64,000 nt of DNA from Desulfobacter curvatus DSM 3379 (GCF_000373985.1 NZ_KB892968.1:15546-79545), one strand, 5' to 3'; positions 45,884 through 55,086 are shown, numbered from the stretch's first letter. Notes: a model not told the origin generated them from the letters alone. A program made the numbers and translations.

Positions 45884-45912
45884 CTAATTCGATTTTGAAT
45901 CCGCCGAATTAG
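45884..45912 (+). terminator. Weak hairpin before the Rha gene
   Basis: CTAATTCG/CGAATTAG stem (45884-45891/45905-45912, 13-base loop) followed by GGTATTTTTT. It could attenuate transcription between the traK-like pair and the Rha gene. Confidence 0.4.
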
Positions 45913-45939
45913 GGTATTTTTTGGAAGGGGAGTTTAACG

Positions 45940-47130
45940 ATGGATATGGAAATAGAAAAACAGCACGTCAACATTACAGAGACAAACGGGAAATTAACAG
46001 TATCTTCGATGATGGTCGCAGAACATTTTAAAAAAAGACATGATAATATTATTCGAACAATTCAAGGGCTTGAAATACCGGAAGATTTTAACGTCCTCAA
46101 TTTTGAGGACGTTAAATATATCGATGCAAAAGGCGAGGAACGACCAGCTTTTAATATGACCCGTGATGGTTTTGTGTTGCTTGTTATGGGGTTCACAGGC
46201 AAAAAGGCTATGGCCTGGAAGGTTAAGTATATCAATGCCTTTAACGCCATGGAAAAGGCTCAGAAAGATAAATTATATTTAAAAGCCGCATTACAAATTC
46301 CAAAAGAAAGCGATTTGACAGTTTTATTGCCCACCGGCGAGTTCGGCATTTCAAGCTGGAAACTGGCCAAGGAAATTGACCAGCCCCACAAAGCCTTGAT
46401 GACGAAAATTCAATATTTGGATGTCCCTACCCTATTTAAGGCAGAAAATTTTATCCCAATGGGACATGTGGAAGATCACGGCCCAAGAGTTGACGGGTAC
46501 GGGATCACTTTGGCCGGCCTTGGCATGATGGGTCATATCTTTCGCAGTCAGGTGGCCAGGGAAGCTCAATTAAAGGGATACGAACAGTTACGGGCTGTCA
46601 ACTCCTCAAAAGAGATGGGAGATACTGCTCACACCCAACCGGTCCAAAGTGTGATCCCTCGGTTTCAGCGGGCCGATGTTTCAGAAAAAAAGATGCTTGC
46701 GCTTAAAGGTTTAATTTCGATCTGGGCATGGATTGAAAATACCACCCCTGAAAAACTTGAAGCTGAGCTATGTGCCTACATGCAGATAATGAACCTAACG
46801 GGCATCACAACCTCAAGTTATGAAAACGCCATGGAATACATCTGGTCAGGGATACAAACCCTGCAAAACGACTTTATAGATCTTTGTACTGAAGAAGAAT
46901 TGCAGCCTTTAAGGGGGCTGTTTGATTTCATGGCATATTACGAGGACAGGATAAGCTATGAATTTTTATTCAACAAATTCAAAAAAGAACACCAGTTGGA
47001 AGATTTTACCAAAGTTTCCAAGAAGGATTTTCAAAAAATCATAATGTTGGCCTGGGGCACCATGTATGCCATGTGCCTTGGCGATAAAGCCGGATGCTGC
47101 AAAGCAAGCTGCATCCATAACCAATTATAA
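45940..47130 (+). CDS. Double Rha-domain protein inserted in the traK-traL operon
   Basis: 396 residues. Residues about 15-105 form a clear Rha domain (SSMMVAEHFKKRHDNIIRTI...FNMTRDGFVLLVMGFTGKKA). Residues about 128-215 align with it again in weaker form (SSWKLAKEIDQPHKALMTKI...GYGITLAGLGMMGHIF), so the domain is duplicated. The C-terminal 150 residues are helical and unassigned, ending in a Cys-rich CLGDKAGCCKASC. Rha proteins are phage regulators or antirepressors, so its place inside a conjugation operon is unusual. GGGGAG upstream of the ATG. A 30-base palindrome lies in the coding sequence. Confidence 0.75.
   Translation: MDMEIEKQHVNITETNGKLTVSSMMVAEHFKKRHDNIIRTIQGLEIPEDFNVLNFEDVKYIDAKGEERPAFNMTRDGFVLLVMGFTGKKAMAWKVKYINAFNAMEKAQKDKLYLKAALQIPKESDLTVLLPTGEFGISSWKLAKEIDQPHKALMTKIQYLDVPTLFKAENFIPMGHVEDHGPRVDGYGITLAGLGMMGHIFRSQVAREAQLKGYEQLRAVNSSKEMGDTAHTQPVQSVIPRFQRADVSEKKMLALKGLISIWAWIENTTPEKLEAELCAYMQIMNLTGITTSSYENAMEYIWSGIQTLQNDFIDLCTEEELQPLRGLFDFMAYYEDRISYEFLFNKFKKEHQLEDFTKVSKKDFQKIIMLAWGTMYAMCLGDKAGCCKASCIHNQL
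46087..46116. other. Perfect 30-base palindrome inside the Rha gene
   Basis: 14-bp arms 46087-46100/46103-46116 around a TT loop, inside the first Rha domain, encoding FNVLNFEDVK. Far longer than expected by chance in coding DNA. It could be an operator for the Rha protein or a recombination or hairpin target. Confidence 0.6.
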
Positions 47131-47141
47131 AGGGGAAAAAG

Positions 47142-47879
47142 ATGGCATCAATAAATATGATCCTGCAGGGCAAGGGCGGTGTTGGCAAAAGTTTTACAGC
47201 CAGTCTTTTAAGTCAATATCTGGTTGACAGAGACCAGTTGCTGGCATGCCTGGACGCTGATCCGGTTAATGCAACCCTGACAGCCTATGAAGCATTAAAG
47301 GCGACCAAGATAGAAATCATGGAAGGTGATTCTATTAACAGCCGGTTGTTTGACACGATGATAGAAAAATTGATCCAGCTGCCGGATGAGGCATTCGCTG
47401 TTGTTGACAGCGGTGCCAGCACATTTGTTCCCCTGGCTGCCTACATGTCGGAAAATAATGTTGCCGAGTTTCTAAAAGACAGCGGCCACAACCTTACGCT
47501 GCATACCTTGATCACCGGCGGTCAAGCCGAGGGGGATACTATCCAAGGCCTGGCATCCCTGATGGACGGTTTTCCGGACACCCCGATAACAATATGGGTA
47601 AATCCTTTCTTCGGTCAAATTGACTTTGAGAACCACAAACTGGCAAAGGCCAACCAGGATCATGGCGGGACCACCATTGTCTTACCCACGTATAAGAAAG
47701 AAACCTTTGGCTATGATCTGGAGCTGATGCTCAAGTCCCGCCTGACATTTGCCCAGGCAATCAATTCCGGCAAATTCAACGTCATGGCCAAGCAGCGATT
47801 GAAGATAGCCAGGGACGAAATTTGGAACATTCTGGATGAATCCGGCCTGATCATTGAGGCCCAGGAACAGCAGGAATGA
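47142..47879 (+). CDS. traL: TraL-like P-loop NTPase
   Basis: 245 residues. ParA/MinD-type P-loop GKGGVGKS at 10-17. The match to RP4 TraL extends over most of the length (DADPVNATLTAYEAL, IMEGDSINSRLFDT, VDSGASTFVPL, ITGGQAEGDT, QRLKIAR). Accessory cytoplasmic ATPase of IncP-type transfer; exact role unclear. GGGG upstream of the ATG; its stop overlaps traM (ATGA). Confidence 0.85.
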   Translation: MASINMILQGKGGVGKSFTASLLSQYLVDRDQLLACLDADPVNATLTAYEALKATKIEIMEGDSINSRLFDTMIEKLIQLPDEAFAVVDSGASTFVPLAAYMSENNVAEFLKDSGHNLTLHTLITGGQAEGDTIQGLASLMDGFPDTPITIWVNPFFGQIDFENHKLAKANQDHGGTTIVLPTYKKETFGYDLELMLKSRLTFAQAINSGKFNVMAKQRLKIARDEIWNILDESGLIIEAQEQQE

Positions 47880-48136
47880 AAAACAGAATCCAGGCGGAAA
47901 TAGCCAAAAGGCACAATATGACGGTGAGTGACAATGATCCGGTCTGGATCGTTGCCACTGTCTGTGAACTTATGGCCGAAGAATATTCACGAAAACTTTC
48001 TGACCAGCAAGATATTCTTGCAGAAAAATTCAAAGAAAGAATCAAGGAGGTGAACAAAAAAACAAACACGATGAATATAGTGATTGCCGTGCTTTTCGGC
48101 ATCATTATCGGTCTGTCAATTCAATTGATTATTTAA
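47876..48136 (+). CDS. traM: TraM-like small membrane protein
   Basis: 86 residues. N-terminal cytoplasmic part with DNDPVWIVATVCELM and a helical LSDQQDILAEKFKERI, then one C-terminal membrane segment (MNIVIAVLFGIIIGLSIQLII). Matches RP4 TraM in size, topology and position after traL. Role in transfer accessory function is not well defined. Confidence 0.75.
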   Translation: MKNRIQAEIAKRHNMTVSDNDPVWIVATVCELMAEEYSRKLSDQQDILAEKFKERIKEVNKKTNTMNIVIAVLFGIIIGLSIQLII

Positions 48137-48151
48137 AGAGGAGTTTTAGAA

Positions 48152-48472
48152 ATGAAAAAGTATTTACCCTTGCTTATACCAACCTTTCTTTTTTTTGGCG
48201 TTATTACATTTGTTGATTCTGTTTTTGCATCAACAATTTCGGAGTTTGAAACACCGGCAGAAACCTTGATGGAAACCTTACGCGGGCCGTGGGCCAAATC
48301 CGTTGCCATACTGATGATTTTAGCAGCTGCTTTTGTGATGTGGTTCAAGAAAGACGATTTGGACGGCATGACAAAGGGATTCCTGGTAGTGGTCTGTATC
48401 ATCTCGGTGCTGGCCTTGGCGGAACCGATCATTGATACGCTGTTCACATTCGGCAGTGGAGCATTAATCTGA
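48152..48472 (+). CDS. trbC: TrbC/VirB2 pilin
   Basis: 106 residues. Signal peptide to about residue 26 (VFAS), then a mature part with two hydrophobic helices (VAILMILAAAFVMWF and GFLVVVCIISVLALA) separated by a short polar loop. This is the layout of T4SS pilins. AGAGGAG before the ATG; it overlaps the trbDE start by one base (TGATG). Major subunit of the transfer pilus. Confidence 0.88.
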   Translation: MKKYLPLLIPTFLFFGVITFVDSVFASTISEFETPAETLMETLRGPWAKSVAILMILAAAFVMWFKKDDLDGMTKGFLVVVCIISVLALAEPIIDTLFTFGSGALI

Positions 48473-51186
48473 TGAGACGGATCGCAATACATCGTTCACT
48501 GCATCGTGCAGACCTGATCATGGGCATAGAACGTGATTTGCTGTTCCCGATAGGAATAGCCGCTGGTGTGCTGATTGTATCCAGCGGCAACCGCCCATGG
48601 CAGATATTGATCGGTCTGATAATTCTTTCGGTCGGGTTTGCCCTGGCCAGGAAAGCAAATAAAAATGAGCCGATCCTTTCAAAGGTCTTCCGGCAGCATG
48701 TGCGGCACAAAAAATTTTACCCAGCCAAAGACAGCCCAGAGTTGCCGCATAAATCTATCCATTACGATGCCATGAGCAGAAAAGAGAAGGGCCTGCAAAG
48801 CCTTTTGCAGTATGCCGTGATGGCGGACAATGGGGTTATCCTTTGTAAAAACGGTTCGTTTCTTGTGGGCTATGAAATAACAACCCGGGACACGGACAGT
48901 TCAACCGATACAGAGTTAGAAAACTTTTCAACTTCGATCTCCGCATCATTAAAAAATTTAGGCGATGGATTCACCTTGCACTTTGACTGTATCCGGAGCC
49001 CGGAAGATTATTATCCTGATAAAGATGAAAATCATTTTCCTGACAAGATCACCAGGGTCATTGATGATGAACGGCGAATATATTTTAAAAAAGGAAAGTA
49101 TTTTCGCACAACTCATTATCTTTTTATCACCTGGAAACCGGATATATCCGCGCAGAAAATGGATTCCTTTTTATATACAGAGGAAAAGGATGAACACCAG
49201 AGAAAAAAAGAGGATGATCCCGGTGTTAAGGCATTAAAAACCTTTCAAAATAATCTGGTCGAAATAGAGGATAGGCTCTCGTTATCTTTTCGGCTCCAAA
49301 AACTCAAGGATACACCCTCCCAGAATGGCATATATTCAGAACTTTTGGAAATTATCAACTTTATTATCACAGGGGAACGCCACAAAATAAAATTGCCGAA
49401 AATCCCTATGTATCTTGATTATCTTTTATCTTCCCAAGATGTCACAGGCGGCATAGTTCCGAAAATCGCGGATAAATATATAAGTGTCGTTGCCATTGAT
49501 GGTTTTCCTGCTGAATCCTACCCAATGATGCTGTCCGGGTTAGACAGTTTATCTATACCGTACCGGTTTAACACCCGTTATATCTGTATGGATCAATGGA
49601 CAGCCTTACAGCAGATAGAAAATTACCGGAAGGGCTGGTCTCAAAAAATTATTGGTTTCTTTGACAAACTTTTGAATAACGCCAAGGCAAAGCCAAACAA
49701 AGATGCCGCCTTGATGGCTGAAGATGCGGAGGAAGCTTACTTAATTAATCAATCCGGATTTGTCGGGTTTGGTTATTTTTCCGGCAACATCATTTTGTTA
49801 AATGAAGATAAAGAACTGTTGCTGACGCAAACCAGGGATATTCGGAAAGTGATTTTGTCCCAAGGCTTTGCTGCCCGGGTAGAAACACTCAACGCACTGG
49901 AAGGCTGGCTTGGAACCCATCCGGCCAACAATTATTCCAATCTGCGCCGCATTATTTTGCACAGTCTGAATCTTGCCGACATTTTACCATTGTCCACAAT
50001 ATATGCCGGATCAGCTAAAGCCCCCTGCCCTTTTTATTCGCCAGGATCACCACCGCTTATGTATGCCGCTACAGACGGCGCAACCCCTTTCCGGCTGAAC
50101 CTGCATATCGGAGATTTAGGCCACACCCTGATTTTTGGTCCTACCGGTGCGGGTAAATCCGTTTTGCTGGCCATGATCGCAGCTCAATTCCGGCGTTATA
50201 AAGATGCGTGTATTTTTGCATTTGATAAAGGATTGTCAATGTTTCCCCTGGTCTCTGCATCAGGCGGCACCCATTATCACATTGCCGGTGAAGACAGTCA
50301 GCTTTCTTTTTGCCCTTTAAAATATATTGATACAGATGCTGAACAAGCCTGGGCAGAGGATTGGATAACTACCCTGGCAAAACTGCAAAAAGTTGATATC
50401 AAGCCTGAGCACCGAACAGCCATACATGATGCTGTCACGCAGATCAGAAACTCTCCGGATCAGCACCGCACCTTAAGCAACCTGTATCATTATATACAGC
50501 ACCAGGAACTCAAAGAGGCGATCCAGCATTATACCAACCAGGGAGCTATGGGCAAACTCCTTGATGCACCTGCCGATTCCATGACCCTGGAAAAGTATAC
50601 AGTGTTTGAAATTGAAGAGTTGATGAATCTTGGTGAAGAAAACTTGATCCCGGTGCTTTTGTATATTTTTCATCGCATTGAGAAAGCATTTAGAGGGCAG
50701 CCAAGCATACTGATCCTGGATGAAGCCTGGATCATGCTGGGCCATCCTGTTTTTCAGCAAAAAATCCGGGAATGGTTAAAAGTGCTCAGAAAGGCGAATT
50801 GTGCTGTTGTCCTTGCCACACAAAGCCTTTCTGATGCCAAAAATTCAGGCCTTTTAGATGTACTGTCGGAAAGCTGCCCAACCAAAATATTTTTACCAAA
50901 TCAGGATGCAGGGAAAGATACCCAAAAAGGACTCTATCAGGGTCTGGGCCTCAATTCCACCCAGGTTCAAATTATCGCGCAGGCCCGGCCAAAACGAGAA
51001 TATTACGTGACATCTTCGCTGGGTTGTCGCCTGATCAATTTATCTTTATCCCCCCTGGCCCTGTCATTTGCCGGAGTCTCAGGCAAAGAAGACATTGCCG
51101 CAATTAAGAACTTAATAAATGAGTACGGCCCTGAATGGCCGAAACAATGGCTGCGTGCCAGAAATATTAAAATCCCTAAAATTTAA
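48472..51186 (+). CDS. trbE: Fused TrbD-TrbE (VirB3-VirB4) ATPase
   Basis: 904 residues. Residues 1-90 have the TrbD/VirB3 pattern (RRIAIHRSLHRADLIMGIERDLL, two hydrophobic segments, FRQHVRHKKFYPAKDS). The rest is TrbE/VirB4: Walker A GPTGAGKS at 556-563, Walker B SILILDEAWIM near 746-752. VirB4 powers substrate translocation and pilus biogenesis at the inner membrane. VirB3-VirB4 fusions are known in several T4SSs but RP4 and Ti encode the two separately. Confidence 0.92.
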   Translation: MRRIAIHRSLHRADLIMGIERDLLFPIGIAAGVLIVSSGNRPWQILIGLIILSVGFALARKANKNEPILSKVFRQHVRHKKFYPAKDSPELPHKSIHYDAMSRKEKGLQSLLQYAVMADNGVILCKNGSFLVGYEITTRDTDSSTDTELENFSTSISASLKNLGDGFTLHFDCIRSPEDYYPDKDENHFPDKITRVIDDERRIYFKKGKYFRTTHYLFITWKPDISAQKMDSFLYTEEKDEHQRKKEDDPGVKALKTFQNNLVEIEDRLSLSFRLQKLKDTPSQNGIYSELLEIINFIITGERHKIKLPKIPMYLDYLLSSQDVTGGIVPKIADKYISVVAIDGFPAESYPMMLSGLDSLSIPYRFNTRYICMDQWTALQQIENYRKGWSQKIIGFFDKLLNNAKAKPNKDAALMAEDAEEAYLINQSGFVGFGYFSGNIILLNEDKELLLTQTRDIRKVILSQGFAARVETLNALEGWLGTHPANNYSNLRRIILHSLNLADILPLSTIYAGSAKAPCPFYSPGSPPLMYAATDGATPFRLNLHIGDLGHTLIFGPTGAGKSVLLAMIAAQFRRYKDACIFAFDKGLSMFPLVSASGGTHYHIAGEDSQLSFCPLKYIDTDAEQAWAEDWITTLAKLQKVDIKPEHRTAIHDAVTQIRNSPDQHRTLSNLYHYIQHQELKEAIQHYTNQGAMGKLLDAPADSMTLEKYTVFEIEELMNLGEENLIPVLLYIFHRIEKAFRGQPSILILDEAWIMLGHPVFQQKIREWLKVLRKANCAVVLATQSLSDAKNSGLLDVLSESCPTKIFLPNQDAGKDTQKGLYQGLGLNSTQVQIIAQARPKREYYVTSSLGCRLINLSLSPLALSFAGVSGKEDIAAIKNLINEYGPEWPKQWLRARNIKIPKI

Positions 51187-51197
51187 GGAACTTCAAA

Positions 51198-51947
51198 ATG
51201 AAAAACAAAATTAGAACCGCAATCGCTTTATTGTCCATCATTACCTTTGTCAAGGTGTCTATGGCCGGTATTCCTGTTACCTGTCTCAATTGCTCCAATT
51301 TATTCACACAAGCCCTGGAATATATCAAAGACATCGAACAATTGGCAGAAGAGATCAAACAATACGAACAACTCGTTAAGCAAACAGAAAATGCCATCAC
51401 CAACACCATGAACCTGCCCAGCAACCTGGCTTCCAACCTTCAATCTCAAATGAGGGTAGCGGTTGCCAATGTGAACCGGCTGAAATCTTACAAGGCTGAT
51501 ATGGGAGCGCTGCTGACAATTTTCACTGAGACTTGGCCTGAGTTACGGGACTTAAAAATTGATGACGTATTAATGCAGGATCGTATTGAAATGCAGTTAA
51601 ATCAATTCTCAAAGGCCTCTGAGAAAATTGACAATGTTTTACAGTCTAATTTTCAACTTACCGGCCAGCAATTACAAGACCTGCAGGATTCAGGCGATTT
51701 TGACAGCTATTTAGATGACCTGTTGTCTACCAAAGAAGGCAGACAGCAGGCAATTGAAGCCGGTAACCAGATTAACGCCCTCACCGTCCATGAAATGAGA
51801 CAGACAAGGGCCTTGCTGGCTAATTATGTGCAGGCTCAGACTGCGGCTCTGGCCCAAGAACACAATGCTGCAAAGTTGGAGGATGCTGATTTGCAGCAGG
51901 AACAAGCGATTACTATTAATCCCCCACAAGTCATTGTTATACCGTGA
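51198..51947 (+). CDS. trbJ: TrbJ/VirB5 minor pilin-associated protein
   Basis: 249 residues. Signal peptide ends near VSMAG; the mature part is helical (LEYIKDIEQLAEEIKQYEQLVKQ) with two Cys in PVTCLNCSNL. VirB5 proteins sit at the pilus tip. Follows trbDE by 11 bases. Its last codons form an inverted repeat with the opposite-strand small gene. Confidence 0.85.
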   Translation: MKNKIRTAIALLSIITFVKVSMAGIPVTCLNCSNLFTQALEYIKDIEQLAEEIKQYEQLVKQTENAITNTMNLPSNLASNLQSQMRVAVANVNRLKSYKADMGALLTIFTETWPELRDLKIDDVLMQDRIEMQLNQFSKASEKIDNVLQSNFQLTGQQLQDLQDSGDFDSYLDDLLSTKEGRQQAIEAGNQINALTVHEMRQTRALLANYVQAQTAALAQEHNAAKLEDADLQQEQAITINPPQVIVIP

Positions 51948-51949
51948 TT

Positions 51950-52117
51950 TTATGGAGTTACAATGACTTTAGGTGATTTGATTTTGACTTTATCCTCTTG
52001 TTTTTTGATGGCTTGATAATCAGGCTCAGAATCAACAGCCACGCTGATATACACGCCAATGCTGATACTAATGGCGATAACGATGGAGATGATAAGAATG
52101 ATCAAATTTTTAGACAT
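51950..52117 (-). CDS. Small single-pass membrane protein, antisense in the trbK slot
   Basis: 55 codons on the minus strand. It has AGGAG eight bases before the ATG, an N-terminal membrane helix (residues 4-28, Ile-rich), then a charged tail ending KSPKVIVTP. The position between trbJ and trbL is that of trbK (entry exclusion) in Ti plasmids and RP4, but the orientation is reversed. It overlaps the first 20 bases of trbL. The C-terminal coding sequence forms an inverted repeat (51928-51937/51960-51969) with the end of trbJ. It may be a real exclusion-type gene or a chance frame; the ribosome site and sensible topology favour a gene. Confidence 0.4.
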   Translation of the reverse strand: MSKNLIILIISIVIAISISIGVYISVAVDSEPDYQAIKKQEDKVKIKSPKVIVTP

Positions 52118-53156
52118 AAAAACAACTCCTGTTAAAATTTGTCTTTATCTTCTGATGATAGCAGGTTCTCTATCTTTTTTCAATGAGTTAGCAATCGCTA
52201 CAGAAATTAACCAAGATATCATCGAAATAATAACTAATAAATATAAACTAGTAGGCTCTACCTGGGGCGAAAACATCAAAAGTCATGCCCTGTGGTTGCT
52301 GAAATGGCTGCTGGTTATCCAGCTTATTGTAATGGCCGTAAAGCTCGGGTTCAAACAATCCACATTACAAGACGTTGTAGAAGACCTTGTAATGACGGCA
52401 ATTTTTGGCGGTATCTTTTGGGCTCTCATCATTAAAGGTCAGGCTTGGGGCGTTGATTTGATTCAAGGTATGCTGAAAATGGCTAAAGATGTTGCGGGCG
52501 GCGGTTCACCGCCGGGTGAAGCGTTCTTTGCTCAAATTTTCAAAGATACACTGACTATTGCTGATAATATGGTGTATTCCTGGAACCCTGCAAAAATTCC
52601 GGCACTTGGTCTTGCTGCTATTGTTTCAGCTATATGTGGTGCTTTTATCTACGGCATGTATTTAGTTGTTCTTTGTGAATCCTACATAGCCTTTAATCTC
52701 GGCATTTTTATTTTAGGTTTTGGCGGTATGAGATATTCCAGAAGCTTTGCCACTGGTTTTTTAAAGTATGTCCTGAGTGTAGGCCTTAAATTATTTGTTA
52801 TCCGGTGTCTTTTGTATATTTTGGGTACATTTCTGGCCGAAATGGTGTTCTACAACTTTAAAGCTTTTACAGAAGTCCTTGTTATTACAGCATGTTTGTG
52901 CATCCTGGCGTTTCTCATCAAAGTATTGCCCGACACAATAGCCAGAATGGTGACACTGCACAGCGGCAGCAGTGCCGGAGCTATTACCGGAGCCATGGCG
53001 GCAGGTGCAGGTATGGCGGCGAGTGCGGCCTCCATGGGCGTCGGTGCCGCCGCCGGTGCTGCCGGTGGCGGCGGTATGGCGGGCGCGCTCAGCGGAGCCA
53101 GGAGTGGCGCGTTGGAAGCCATAGCAAAAGCCGTAAAACCCAAAGAGGAGAAATAA
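52098..53156 (+). CDS. trbL: TrbL/VirB6 inner-membrane channel protein
   Basis: 352 residues. N-terminal signal-like helix, about six membrane segments, and a Gly/Ala-rich C-terminus (AGAITGAMAAGAGMAASAA...) typical of TrbL. The start at 52098 has GGAG nine bases upstream; earlier in-frame codons lack one. trbF follows immediately. Confidence 0.88.
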   Translation: MIKFLDIKTTPVKICLYLLMIAGSLSFFNELAIATEINQDIIEIITNKYKLVGSTWGENIKSHALWLLKWLLVIQLIVMAVKLGFKQSTLQDVVEDLVMTAIFGGIFWALIIKGQAWGVDLIQGMLKMAKDVAGGGSPPGEAFFAQIFKDTLTIADNMVYSWNPAKIPALGLAAIVSAICGAFIYGMYLVVLCESYIAFNLGIFILGFGGMRYSRSFATGFLKYVLSVGLKLFVIRCLLYILGTFLAEMVFYNFKAFTEVLVITACLCILAFLIKVLPDTIARMVTLHSGSSAGAITGAMAAGAGMAASAASMGVGAAAGAAGGGGMAGALSGARSGALEAIAKAVKPKEEK

Positions 53157-53810
53157 ATGTCAAAAGAAATTCAAAACCATTATCTCGCCGGACGACAGGC
53201 ATGGGCCGAAGTGTATGGATCTTTTATCCAGGAAAGAAACCTTTGGCGGTGGTTAGCCCTGCTTGCTTCGATTGTCGCGATTCTGCTTTCCACGGCAAAT
53301 ATCATACAGCTAAGACAACAAAAAGTGATCCCGTACATGGTGGAGGTTGACCGGGCCGGCAGAATCAGCGGTGGACATATGGCCAAAAAGCTTGAGACCA
53401 GCCAGGAGATGATTCAATACAGCCTCGGCCAGTTTATAACGGCCTGGCGGACCGTCACGGCTGATATTGCTCTGCAGGAAAAATACATCAAGCAATCCAG
53501 TTTCATGTCAATTGGTGCTGCAAAAAGAATCCTGGCTAAATGGTATGCAGACAATAATCCATACATTTCCAGCGAAGAGAAACTTGTAGAAGTACGGATT
53601 ATGGCCCTGCCCCTGTATGTCAGCGGTGAGACCTGGCTGGTGGAATGGACGGAAATAGAGCGCACACATAAAGGCGTTGAGCGCTCCCGGAATTCTTTTC
53701 AAGCCAATCTTATCATCAAGCGCAAGCTTCCAGAAACACAACAAGAAATCATCAACAATGCCAGCGGCATATATGTGTCGGAAATCAGTCATAGCAAAAA
53801 GATACAATAG
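53157..53810 (+). CDS. trbF: TrbF/VirB8 assembly factor
   Basis: 217 residues. Short cytoplasmic N-terminus, one membrane segment (WLALLASIVAILLSTANI), then a periplasmic NTF2-like domain (VIPYMVEVDRAGRI, TWLVEWTEIER). VirB8 nucleates the core complex. AGAGGAG ribosome site lies within the end of trbL. Confidence 0.92.
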   Translation: MSKEIQNHYLAGRQAWAEVYGSFIQERNLWRWLALLASIVAILLSTANIIQLRQQKVIPYMVEVDRAGRISGGHMAKKLETSQEMIQYSLGQFITAWRTVTADIALQEKYIKQSSFMSIGAAKRILAKWYADNNPYISSEEKLVEVRIMALPLYVSGETWLVEWTEIERTHKGVERSRNSFQANLIIKRKLPETQQEIINNASGIYVSEISHSKKIQ

Positions 53811-53821
53811 GAGCTTAACCC

Positions 53822-54664
53822 ATGAAAAAATTAATAATAATCGCAATTGCAGTATTCTTTTCCGGTTTGACAACATGCCGGGCTGCGGATTTCGTAAGCC
53901 CTGTATCAGCCAGATTGAACAACAAAGAAAGAAAGCCTTTAGCCCTGCAGTCAAGATGGCAAAAAAACACCCTGAACCCCATAACCGCCCGGAACGGTAT
54001 GAACTGTTTTGTTTACGGGCATTCAAGTCCAACCATTATTGTTACCCCGTATAAAGTGTCGGATCTGGAACTGCAGCCCGGAGAAGTAATCAATTCCATG
54101 GTCCTGGGCGATAACGCGAGATGGTACGCAGAAATCGTGTTTTCCGGCAGCGGCGATATCAGCACCAGTCATGTTGTCTTCAAAGCCCTGGACTCCGGGC
54201 TCACCACCACCGCCGTTATCACCACTGACAGGCGAGTTTATCATATCAATCTCAAGTCAGACCGAAGTAAACACATGCTGTATACAGGCTTCATCTATCC
54301 CCAGGACCATATCGCAATCACCAAAGCGGCCCGGGAAAAAGAAATCAAAGAAAAAGAGAAAAGGACGACCCCTGAGGGCTTTGATATTGCCAATCTAAAC
54401 TTTGATTATGAAATCTCCGGAAATGCCGGCTGGAGACCGCTGCAGGTTTTTGACAACGGCGTTAAAACGTATATCAAGATGCCCAAACTGCAGGAAATGC
54501 CCATGTTCATGGTTAAAACCGCGGCGGGTAAAGGTCTTGTAAACTGCCGGGTGAAAAACAACTGTTTTATTGTAGACCGGATTTTTGACCAGGGCTATTT
54601 AATCCTTGGTGTGGGCAAGGATAAGGAAGAATTAACCCTGACCCGTCTGGAGGCGAAAAAATGA
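53822..54664 (+). CDS. trbG: TrbG/VirB9 core-complex protein
   Basis: 280 residues. Signal peptide (ends near CRAAD), N-terminal beta domain (ITARNGMNCFVYGHSSPTI... VVFKALDSGLTTTAVITTDRR), C-terminal VirB9 domain (NLNFDYEISG...WRPLQVFDNGVKTYIKMP). Forms the outer-membrane complex with TrbH and TrbI. AGGAG before the ATG; ATGA overlap with trbH. Confidence 0.93.
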   Translation: MKKLIIIAIAVFFSGLTTCRAADFVSPVSARLNNKERKPLALQSRWQKNTLNPITARNGMNCFVYGHSSPTIIVTPYKVSDLELQPGEVINSMVLGDNARWYAEIVFSGSGDISTSHVVFKALDSGLTTTAVITTDRRVYHINLKSDRSKHMLYTGFIYPQDHIAITKAAREKEIKEKEKRTTPEGFDIANLNFDYEISGNAGWRPLQVFDNGVKTYIKMPKLQEMPMFMVKTAAGKGLVNCRVKNNCFIVDRIFDQGYLILGVGKDKEELTLTRLEAKK

Positions 54665-55086
54665 AAACGCTTACCAGACTGCTCCTTCTTTTTTTTCTGG
54701 CGTTAACCTGTTTTTCCTGCACCCACCTTTCGCCTAAAGAATCATGGGTGTTGACTGAATCTAAGCCACCGTTACTGATTTGTGATGAAATCATCAGCCG
54801 TCTGATCCTGCAATATCCGCCGGCAAAAACCACGATAACGCTTCTTAAAAGCGGGAATAAAAACTTTGACGAACTGATTGAAAAGCAGGCCAGACGAGCC
54901 GGTTATACAATCAGTCAGACCCGGAACGCTGTCAAGATCAGCTATGTCATTGACGTGTTATCGCAAAATCCCGGTACCGGATATGTCCACCTTAAAAGCA
55001 GTGACGGATTCAGTTTCAGCCGGATGTTCCGCATGCCCGGATATAACCTGGCAGACAATTATACCCAACGTGAGGTTAAAAAATGA
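54661..55086 (+). CDS. trbH: TrbH-like lipoprotein (VirB7 role)
   Basis: 141 residues. Signal peptide with lipobox-like CFSC (Cys20, or Cys17 as alternative), then a small domain with TITLLKSGNKNFDELIEKQARRAGY. Matches TrbH in position and size. ATGA overlaps on both sides. Confidence 0.75.
   Translation: MKTLTRLLLLFFLALTCFSCTHLSPKESWVLTESKPPLLICDEIISRLILQYPPAKTTITLLKSGNKNFDELIEKQARRAGYTISQTRNAVKISYVIDVLSQNPGTGYVHLKSSDGFSFSRMFRMPGYNLADNYTQREVKK

Noticed and set aside
47158..47170. ATCCTGCAGG as an IncP nic site
   Set aside because: It lies in the P-loop codons of traL, with no flanking inverted repeat.
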